A stretch of DNA of 8,567 nt from Christensenella sp. UBA4263 (GTDB lineage Bacteria > Bacillota > Clostridia > Christensenellales > Aristaeellaceae): positions 33,368 to 41,934 of the forward strand of contig DGWH01000171.1 in NCBI GenBank assembly GCA_002395225.1, written 5' to 3'. The notes under the pieces were generated by a model. The model did no database searches. It saw nothing but the letters and a program-made list of their open reading frames with translations, and was not told the origin of the DNA. Below are positions 1 through 4,668 of the stretch, one piece after another (position 1 is the first letter of the stretch; every line of letters begins with the position of its first letter). A program made the position numbers and the translations under genes.

Positions 1-1245
1 GCCCGTCAGAGGATCCATCAGGGCGGCCTGTTTCAGCAGTTCGGCATCCCCGCTCACCGCCGCTTCCATGGCCATCCGCTGTACCCAGGCAGACTGACTG
101 CATACCGCTGCACAGCCCATGGGCAGCGGACCCACTTTGGGGACAGAAATGCCATTGCCATCCACATAGCACGGAACCTCCACGACACAGTCATCCGGCA
201 GATTGGTAATGGTTCCCTGATTCATCACGTTGAAATGCCCGCGATAAACACGGCCTGTCTCAAGCGCTTCAATGATATAACTTCCATGTTCACTGCTGCG
301 TTCATCGTGATCATAATCTTTTGGCGGCTCCTCCAGCAGCTTCGGGAATTCCGTCTCAAACCAGTTGCGGTTTTCCCGGCATACACGCAGATACCCGCCT
401 GTCTCACCGTTTATCCAGCTGGTGAGATCGATCCATTTTTCAATCTCATCCGGCCGCTTCCGATACCAGGATACATATTCGGAGAGATGGCCGTTCGACT
501 CTGTCGAATAGTAACCAAACCGGCGCAGTACATCAATCCGCACCTTTTCGGTCTTGCTGTATTCCGGATGCTTTTCAAATCCTTCCAGAAGACGGTCTTT
601 CATTTCCACACCGTCTTTTTTGACGGAAAGATACCATGTCTGGTGATTAAGACCTGCACAGATGACATCCAGCTCCTTCCGGTCTTTCGCCCCGAGAACA
701 TCTGCAATCTGCATTTCACCGTGAATCTCTCCATGACACAGGCCAATGGTCCGTACCCCGCCATACTTCAGACATGCCCAGGTCAGCATGGCCATGGGAT
801 TCGAATAATTCAGAAGAAGCGCATTCGGTTCAGCCACTTCCCGTATATCCCTGCAGAAATCCAGCAGTGCAGCAATTCCGCGCTGCCCATACATAATTCC
901 GCCGATGCAGAGGGTATCGCCCACGCATTGATCCACCCCATACTTAAGGGGAATATCAATATCTGTTTCAAATGCCTCAAGACCGCCGATTCGAACACAG
1001 TTGACAATATAGCGTGCATCCCGCAGTGCTTCACGTCTGTCTGTCGTGGAAAAGATCTTCGTCTTAATTCCATTTGCCTCAAGGTCCCTCTGACAGAGTT
1101 GCGTTACCATGTCAAGGTTTTTCTGGTTGATATCCGTGAAAGCAACTTCAATATTCCTCAGTTCCGGCACATGCATAATATCCGAAAAAAGTGTTCGAGC
1201 GAATGTCAGACTTCCCGCGCCAATTATGGTAAGCTTAAACGACAT
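1..1245 (-). CDS. melA: MelA-like glycoside hydrolase family 4 (alpha-galactosidase/alpha-glucosidase), 3' end cut by window
   Basis: This is a cytoplasmic family 4 glycosidase, an enzyme class that cleaves alpha-galactosides or related sugars by an NAD- and Mn-dependent oxidation/elimination mechanism. 415 codons are open from the ATG to the window edge; family members have about 430-450 residues, so only a short C-terminus is missing. Visible features: Rossmann-type GAGS (residues 9-12) after a beta strand; NYSNPMAM (146-153); GLCHG with the expected metal-ligand Cys170; GLNH with the expected metal-ligand His201; TESNGHLSEY (248-257), which resembles MelA more than the AglA or 6-phospho-glucosidase branches; and VEVPCYVDGNGI (355-366). 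The ATG follows AGGAGG (1255-1260) by 9 nt, which fixes the start. No transporter or regulator is visible beside it. Family assignment is secure; substrate (galactoside, glucoside or phosphorylated sugar) is inferred. The long plus-strand frame opposite it is a shadow. Confidence 0.9.
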   Translation of the reverse strand, partial: MSFKLTIIGAGSLTFARTLFSDIMHVPELRNIEVAFTDINQKNLDMVTQLCQRDLEANGIKTKIFSTTDRREALRDARYIVNCVRIGGLEAFETDIDIPLKYGVDQCVGDTLCIGGIMYGQRGIAALLDFCRDIREVAEPNALLLNYSNPMAMLTWACLKYGGVRTIGLCHGEIHGEMQIADVLGAKDRKELDVICAGLNHQTWYLSVKKDGVEMKDRLLEGFEKHPEYSKTEKVRIDVLRRFGYYSTESNGHLSEYVSWYRKRPDEIEKWIDLTSWINGETGGYLRVCRENRNWFETEFPKLLEEPPKDYDHDERSSEHGSYIIEALETGRVYRGHFNVMNQGTITNLPDDCVVEVPCYVDGNGISVPKVGPLPMGCAAVCSQSAWVQRMAMEAAVSGDAELLKQAALMDPLTG

Positions 1246-1378
1246 TAAATCACGCCTCCTTTGTGTGCCTTTCATTTGTCATCTGCCGGAGCGGCGCTGT
1301 CCTGACCCGTTTCTAACAATCTGTCGCTGCATGACAGAGCCGTTCCAATGTTTTTGATTCTGTACGATCTCCGCCAAA

Positions 1379-1387
1379 AGTATAACA
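1379..1387 (-). promoter_or_regulatory. Candidate extended -10 promoter of the family 4 gene
   Basis: Read on the minus strand this is TGTTATACT, that is TG-N-TATACT, an extended -10 element. It gives a leader of roughly 125-130 nt before the ATG at 1245. The hexamer 17 nt upstream (TACCAA) is a poor -35. The element lies just downstream of the terminator at 1415-1455, which fits independent transcription of the family 4 gene. A small hairpin (CTGTC/GACAG, about 1321-1337) sits in the leader, but I recognise no riboswitch. Confidence 0.35.
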
Positions 1388-1414
1388 TAGTTCCCTCATT
1401 ATTGGTATTCTGTC

Positions 1415-1455
1415 ACAAAAAATAATGGGAGCACAGCCACATCTGCTGCGCTCCC
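1415..1455 (-). terminator. Intrinsic terminator closing the minus-strand unit from the Rpn array side
   Basis: On the minus strand GGGAGCGCAGC (1455-1445) pairs with GCTGTGCTCCC (1437-1427) across a 7-nt loop. The 11-bp stem has a single G-U wobble and is followed by ATTATTTTTTGTG with six consecutive T. This is a classical rho-independent terminator. Read on the plus strand the stem has an A-C mismatch and only a broken T tract, so minus is the working direction. It lies 10 nt after the stop of the 98-codon frame (1465-1761) and is the first such signal downstream of the Rpn array. Confidence 0.8.
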
Positions 1456-1464
1456 GCTTTTCCT

Positions 1465-1761
1465 TTAGCCATAATCCCCGCCCCTCGTTTCATACTCAGT
1501 TCCTTGAAAGACTGAGTGAAAGCCGGCATATGCTATTCTCTCCAGATCCCTGCCTGTCCCGAATCCGATGCATTCGCCAAAATCTTTCGGATTCCCGCCA
1601 TGGAGCTGCATCTGGTTCTGTTCCGCTTCAGCCCTTTGCCCAGCAGCTTCCTTCACATCCTCAGCTGGCCAACGGCCTTCCCATTCTTTTTCATTTATCT
1701 GAGCGGCACTGCATGAGATCTGATTTAACAAACAGTCACTAAGTAACAGGGCGTCCTTCAT
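1465..1761 (-). CDS. Hypothetical protein or gene remnant, 98 aa
   Basis: This reading frame starts at ATG 1761 and stops at TAA 1465, 10 nt before the strong minus-strand terminator. The predicted product is soluble, rich in Glu and Gln in the middle (residues about 25-50), with a Gly/Asp-rich tail ending GGDYG. There is no signal peptide or membrane segment. Codon use is plausible for a real gene, but the ATG is preceded only by CAGGG directly abutting it, which is not a proper ribosome binding site. I do not recognise the family. The position before a terminator suggests the true 3' end of a gene, possibly one whose 5' part was lost when the repeats to the right arrived. It could equally be a chance frame. 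Confidence 0.3.
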   Translation of the reverse strand: MKDALLLSDCLLNQISCSAAQINEKEWEGRWPAEDVKEAAGQRAEAEQNQMQLHGGNPKDFGECIGFGTGRDLERIAYAGFHSVFQGTEYETRGGDYG

Positions 1762-1968
1762 CCCTGTGATTTGATTCGTTCAGCTGGAACACAGAATCCT
1801 CCGAGCAGCAAAACTTCCCGAGCGATTGGTTGACATGCAATCCGGTCAGATCTCAATTGGTTATCTGAACATGTCTGCCATTCATGTCATCCTTCCTGGC
1901 ATCCTCTTCTGCGCCATTGCTGATATACGCTTCGGGCTGCTTGTTCATCATTATTCGGATTTGTGACT
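1762..1968. other. Intergenic stretch with the decayed left edge of the repeat array
   Basis: About 1898-1968 matches the segment that follows the stop codon in every other unit (CACAAATC, then ATGATGAA, then a cAGCC/cGAAGC-like stretch), so it is the beginning of a further repeat unit that breaks off near 1898. Read on the minus strand it gives a 32-codon frame from ATG 1950 or so that ends in TGA. From about 1762 to 1897 I see no gene, RNA or clear signal; short open stretches exist in two minus-strand frames without start signals. Confidence 0.5.
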
Positions 1969-2154
1969 TTAATTCGCACCTATCTGTCCACTGCGGAATT
2001 CTGCAAGAAGCTCTTTCAGATAAAATGGATCTTTCTCTGCCTTTTCTATATCTTCATCTCTTCCATTTTTCATCAAATAAACTGTAAGTTTTAGTGTATC
2101 ATTAGAAGCTTTCTCGCTTTCGCTATCAATAACCCTCTGATATTCACTGCTCAC
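1969..2154 (-). CDS. Candidate stand-alone Rpn C-terminal domain (RpnS-like), unit A
   Basis: This 61-residue frame starts at GTG 2154, placed 8 nt after AGGAG (2163-2167), and stops at TAA 1969. It matches the last 61 residues of the full-length nuclease (276-336) and is predicted to be mostly helical and charged. It is unlike units B and C at residues 11-25 (SESEKAS region), 34-36 and in the tail QIGAN, but identical to them over KDPFYLKELL and AEFRSG. In E. coli Rpn systems the separately translated C-terminal domain inhibits the full-length nuclease, so an antitoxin-like role is inferred. A GTG 9 nt further upstream would overlap the AGGAG and is less likely. It might also be a dead remnant; the intact frame and start signal argue against that but do not exclude it. 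Confidence 0.45.
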   Translation of the reverse strand: MSSEYQRVIDSESEKASNDTLKLTVYLMKNGRDEDIEKAEKDPFYLKELLAEFRSGQIGAN

Positions 2155-2418
2155 TTCCAACACTCCTTTCTCTGTTTCCTTAAGTTCTTTCTCCGAGAGA
2201 ATTCCGGAAACTCATCAAAAACAGAGACATGAAAATCACAGCTGCCCGTTGAATATCTGCAAATTCCTTGATCCTTCCCGGCATATTATTCACGATGATG
2301 GACATACCATTATAAAAACCCGGTATTCATGCACTTCATGGTTCTCATATTGAACCTCAATGTCTATTATCTCTTCTGTGACATTGCCGCTATCCGCTTT
2401 AGGCTGTCCATTCATCAT
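2155..2418 (-). pseudogene. Deleted, frameshifted nuclease-domain remnant, unit A
   Basis: The minus strand reads from ATGATGAATGG into a fragment related to residues 142-190 of the full protein, including the active-site strand IDIEVQ, which is kept only in this unit. A one-base shift near 2313-2320 (after HEYR) breaks the frame. At about 2213-2225 the sequence jumps from the codons of residue 190 to those of residue 253, matching a 186 bp deletion relative to the full gene plus 2 extra nt. A further 4-nt loss (one GAAA) at about 2185-2196 separates this remnant from the C-terminal frame. The N-terminal 140 residues with the first catalytic Asp are absent, so no nuclease can be made. Confidence 0.8.
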
Positions 2419-2435
2419 TATTCAGATTTGTGAAT

Positions 2436-2621
2436 TTAATTCGCAACCAACAGACCACTGCGGAATTCTGCAAGAAGCTCTTTCAGATAAAATGGATCTT
2501 TCGTTGCCTTTTCTGCATCATCATCTCTTCCATTTTTCATCAAATAAAACATAATTTTAGCTGTATCATTGCCCTCTTTTGTCTTTTCTTCATCAATAAC
2601 CCTCTGATATTCACTGCTCAC
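2436..2621 (-). CDS. Candidate stand-alone Rpn C-terminal domain (RpnS-like), unit B
   Basis: This 61-residue frame starts at GTG 2621, 8 nt after AGGAG (2630-2634), and ends at TAA 2436. Residues 5-10 (YQRVID) equal unit A, while the tail SGLLVAN equals unit C; residues 11-25 (EEKTKEG and on) are its own. In this unit the GAAA slippage seen in A and C did not happen, so the frame can also be read back to an ATG at 2720, giving a 94-residue product that includes DEFPEFSRRKK of the full protein. That ATG has no ribosome binding site, so the GTG start is preferred. An inhibitor role of the RpnS type is inferred from E. coli Rpn systems. Confidence 0.45.
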   Translation of the reverse strand: MSSEYQRVIDEEKTKEGNDTAKIMFYLMKNGRDDDAEKATKDPFYLKELLAEFRSGLLVAN

Positions 2622-2882
2622 TTCCAACACTCCTTTCTCTGTTTCCTTAAGTTCTTTCTTTCTCCTAGAGAATTCCGGAAACTCATCAAAAACAGAGACA
2701 TGAAAATCACAGTTGCCCATAGAATATCTGCAAATTCCTTGATCCTTCCCGGCGTATTATTCACGATGATGGATGCCATTATATAATCGGTATTCATGCA
2801 CTTCATAGTTCTCATATAGAAGCACAATGCCTATCGCATCTCCTGTGTCATTACCAATATACGTTTTGGACTGCCCATTCAT
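2622..2882 (-). pseudogene. Deleted, frameshifted nuclease-domain remnant, unit B
   Basis: It has the same architecture as the unit A remnant. The catalytic-strand codons are mutated (IDIEVQ of the full gene reads IGIVLL here, so the Glu is lost), and a 2-nt loss near 2770-2780 breaks the frame after YNG. The shared deletion junction lies at about 2684-2696. Unlike A and C it retains both GAAA repeats at about 2651-2664, and it has a private C-to-A change (CTCTAGGAG). It is not translatable as a nuclease. Confidence 0.8.
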
Positions 2883-2902
2883 CTTTATTCAGATTTGTGA
2901 AT

Positions 2903-3088
2903 TTAATTCGCAACCAACAGCCCACTGCGGAATTCTGCAAGAAGCTCTTTCAGATAAAATGGATCTTTCTCTGCCTTTTCCATATCATCATCTCTTCCAT
3001 TTTTCCGCAAATAATTCATAAGTTTTACTGTTTCCTTAGAAACTTTCTCATTTTCTTCATCAACAAACTGCTGAAATTCACTGCTCAC
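2903..3088 (-). CDS. Candidate stand-alone Rpn C-terminal domain (RpnS-like), unit C
   Basis: This 61-residue frame starts at GTG 3088, 8 nt after AGGAG (3097-3101), and ends at TAA 2903. Residues 6-15 (QQFVDEENEK) equal the full-length nuclease rather than units A and B, whereas the second half (KDPFYLKELL, AEFRSG, LLVAN) equals unit B. Private changes include Asn25 and Arg28. It is the copy directly downstream of the full-length gene and would be first in any read-through message. As for units A and B, a role as inhibitor or partner of the nuclease is an inference from the E. coli Rpn gene-within-gene systems; expression is untested. Confidence 0.45.
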   Translation of the reverse strand: MSSEFQQFVDEENEKVSKETVKLMNYLRKNGRDDDMEKAEKDPFYLKELLAEFRSGLLVAN

Positions 3089-3350
3089 TTCCAACACTCC
3101 TTCCTCTGTTTCCTTAAGTTCTTTCTCCGAGAGAATTCCGGAAACTCATCAAAAACAGAGACATGAAAATCACAGTTGCCCATAGAATATCCGCAAATTC
3201 CTTGATCCTTCCCAGCGTATTATTCACGATGATGGTCACACCATTATAAAATCGGTATTCATGCACTTCATAGTTCTCATATGGAAGCACCATGCCTATT
3301 GCATCTTCTGTATCATTACCATTATTCGCTTCAGGCTGTCCATTCATCAT
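3089..3350 (-). pseudogene. Deleted nuclease-domain remnant, unit C
   Basis: It is open from ATG 3350 for 78 codons, ending at a TAA created by the frame change at the deletion junction (about 3148-3160) and the GAAA loss (about 3117-3128). The fragment reads HEYRFYNG, then IIVNNT, then KEFADI, so it clearly derives from residues 154-190 of the family. The active-site strand reads IGMVLP instead of IDIEVQ, so the catalytic Glu is gone. No ribosome binding site precedes ATG 3350. I treat it as a remnant; a 78-residue peptide is possible but unlikely to matter. Confidence 0.75.
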
Positions 3351-3367
3351 TGTTCAGATTTGTGGCT

Positions 3368-3553
3368 TTAATTCGCACCCAACACGCCATTGCGGAATTC
3401 TGTAAGGAGCTTTAGACGATAATATTTATCTTCAATCGCCTTTTCTGCATCATCAACTCTTCCTTTTTTCATCAAATAAAATATAAGTTTTCCTGTATCC
3501 TTAGAAGCTTTCTCATTTTCTTCATCAACAAACTGCTGAAGTTCACTACTCAA
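3368..3553 (-). CDS. Possible intragenic C-terminal isoform inside the Rpn-family gene
   Basis: Inside the full-length gene, AGGAG (3562-3566) stands 8 nt before an in-frame TTG (3553-3551), the exact counterpart of the GTG starts in units A-C. Initiation there would give a 61-residue protein equal to residues 276-336. This is the arrangement known for RpnS in E. coli Rpn genes. TTG is a weaker start than GTG, so this copy may be translated less than the downstream cassettes. It is a prediction from signal spacing only. Confidence 0.3.
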   Translation of the reverse strand: MSSELQQFVDEENEKASKDTGKLIFYLMKKGRVDDAEKAIEDKYYRLKLLTEFRNGVLGAN

Positions 3554-4378
3554 TTCCAACACTCCTTTCTCTGTTTCCTTAAGTTCTTTCTTTCTCCGAG
3601 AGAATTCCGGAAACTCATCAAAATCGTATCGTTCAGGATCCTTAAAGACTTTCATTAGGTCTGCAATTCTGCTCATCCGCGGATCACTTCTGTCTTCGTT
3701 CTCCGTATTGATGTAGATTTCTGTAACCGGGCTCCTTCTCGGCGTCATCGACTTTTTGGAGAACTTGCCGATTTCATAATACATCTCACCTTCACCGAAC
3801 ACATCGAAAGCAGAAATGTAAATCACAACAGCCCGCTGGATATCCGCAAATTTCTTTGTTCCTCTCGGCGTATTGTTTACCACAATGGATGCACCATTGT
3901 AATAGACCCGGTATTCATGGTCATCTTTGTCCTCTTTCTGAACCTCAATGTCTATCATCGCTCCCTTTTTGCCAAGGTAACAGTCCGCGCCAAGTTCCAC
4001 CGTAACAAGGAACTCGGGAAGCACCGCTGCAAATGTATCAAGCCTTACGCCTCTGTTTCCGATCCCGGATAATGTATACTGCGGAACAAGCTCTCGCACT
4101 GTAATCGGTATCCCAAGGACGGTCGAAATAACCTCGCCTATCGCCTCTTTACCCTCTCCCATTTTGTTAAAGAAAATATCATCCATCGGTCCCAGCATTC
4201 GCGTTTTTGCTTTCGTCAGTTCACTCGGGATCACAAAGGCTCTTTCTTCTTTAGCAAGTTTCAGCATTGTTTGACTGATCTTTTTTTGGGCTTCCTCAGC
4301 AATATCCTGCTGTTTGATCAGTTCTGCCTTGAGTTTTTCTATCCTTTTCTGACGGGCAGTCTGTTCGGTTTCTTCCAT
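3368..4378 (-). CDS. Rpn-family PD-(D/E)XK nuclease (putative transposase-type recombination-promoting nuclease)
   Basis: A 336-residue cytoplasmic protein of the PD-(D/E)XK family often annotated as Rpn recombination-promoting nuclease/putative transposase. Residues 8-46 form a charged, probably coiled-coil N-terminal helix. The nuclease core follows: MDDIFF (65-70), VRLD with candidate catalytic Asp114, then IDIEVQ (142-147) with Glu145 and Gln147 in the usual ExQ/K place, and FGEGEMYYEI (194-203). Residues 276-336 form a separate helical C-terminal domain, repeated downstream three times. Start choice: ATG 4378 lies 10 nt after GGAGG (4389-4393); GTG 4384, two codons earlier, is 4 nt from it and possible. 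E. coli Rpn proteins are DNA endonucleases with antiphage activity, held in check by their own internally translated C-terminal domain. The name transposase is historical; no terminal inverted repeats are visible. AT-richer than pepT and rpoC, which hints at acquisition. Confidence 0.8.
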   Translation of the reverse strand: MEETEQTARQKRIEKLKAELIKQQDIAEEAQKKISQTMLKLAKEERAFVIPSELTKAKTRMLGPMDDIFFNKMGEGKEAIGEVISTVLGIPITVRELVPQYTLSGIGNRGVRLDTFAAVLPEFLVTVELGADCYLGKKGAMIDIEVQKEDKDDHEYRVYYNGASIVVNNTPRGTKKFADIQRAVVIYISAFDVFGEGEMYYEIGKFSKKSMTPRRSPVTEIYINTENEDRSDPRMSRIADLMKVFKDPERYDFDEFPEFSRRKKELKETEKGVLELSSELQQFVDEENEKASKDTGKLIFYLMKKGRVDDAEKAIEDKYYRLKLLTEFRNGVLGAN

Positions 4379-4421
4379 GGTCACACTTCCTCCATGAAAT
4401 TAACGGTTTTATTTCTCCTTC

Positions 4422-4450
4422 ATCTTATCATCATTACTGTTCTATTTCAA
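4422..4450 (-). promoter_or_regulatory. Promoter of the Rpn-family nuclease gene
   Basis: On the minus strand TTGAAA (4450-4445) is followed after exactly 17 nt by TAAGAT (4427-4422), with a TG one base before the -10. This is a good sigma-A type promoter. Transcription would begin near 4415 and give a leader of about 35 nt before the gene start. An A-rich stretch upstream (about 4450-4465) may help as an UP-like element. Confidence 0.6.
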
Positions 4451-4607
4451 TAAAATCTGTTTTTTTCAGCAGTCAGATTTGTCTCCGATATCTGGCAGCC
4501 ACCCCGTCTGTCTCTGCGCTCCCCTTTTATTTCGAACACAAACCGGCTTTTCACAAGCTTTGAGTCCGGGAATCACTGTCCGGTTCTCCCGGATGAATTC
4601 AATGCTC

Positions 4608-4634
4608 TTGAAAAACAGACAGTGATGTGATAAT
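4608..4634 (+). promoter_or_regulatory. Candidate promoter of pepT
   Basis: TTGAAA (4608-4613) and GATAAT (4629-4634) are 15 nt apart, shorter than ideal, but TG at 4626-4627 makes an extended -10 that can compensate. TCACTGT (4573-4579) and ACAGTGA (4619-4625) form a 7-bp inverted pair whose second arm abuts the -10, a possible regulator site. A second inverted pair, TCCGGGA/TCCCGGA, lies at about 4565-4593. The rest of the 4385-4668 gap carries nothing else I can name. Confidence 0.4.
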
Positions 4635-4668
4635 GTACCCACGACAATAAAAACTTTGGAGGACCATT

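Larger units (their letters stand above)
1898..3367 (-). repeat. Tandem array of three ~467 bp deleted rpn-type units (A, B, C)
   Basis: The stop codons of four homologous C-terminal segments lie at 1969, 2436, 2903 and 3368, giving periods of 467, 467 and 465 bp. Unit A is 1969-2435, unit B 2436-2902, unit C 2903-3367, all in the orientation of the full gene at 3368-4378. Each unit, read on the minus strand, holds a short linker (ATGATGAATGG and on), a nuclease-domain fragment, a deletion junction, an AGGAG motif and a 61-codon C-terminal frame. Unit-sized homology to the full gene starts around its IDIEVQ codons. A partial fourth linker extends left to about 1898. Confidence 0.9.

Noticed and set aside
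235..1248. 337-codon plus-strand frame opposite the family 4 gene
   Set aside because: The minus strand encodes a full set of family 4 motifs with a proper ribosome binding site. The plus frame is a shadow.
1246..1378. Possible riboswitch or attenuator in the family 4 leader
   Set aside because: Only short hairpins (such as CTGTC/GACAG) are seen; no known aptamer consensus and no T-tract terminator lie before the start codon.
1714..1855. 10-bp inverted pair TGAGATCTGA / TCAGATCTCA
   Set aside because: The core AGATCT is itself palindromic, the arms do not extend further, and the 122 bp between them holds nothing recognisable. Probably chance.
1884..3166. Plus-strand frames of about 64-118 codons repeating in each unit
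   Set aside because: They repeat only because the DNA repeats. They lie antisense to the C-terminal cassettes and lack consistent start signals, and their recurrence is explained by the 467 bp period.
1898..4378. CRISPR array or integron-like cassette array
   Set aside because: Units are about 467 bp with gene homology, not short repeats with unique spacers, and no integrase, attC-like folds or cas genes are present.
3368..4378. A functional transposon carrying the putative transposase
   Set aside because: No terminal inverted repeats or target duplications are visible around the gene; the transposase label for this family is historical, and the conserved fold is a PD-(D/E)XK nuclease.
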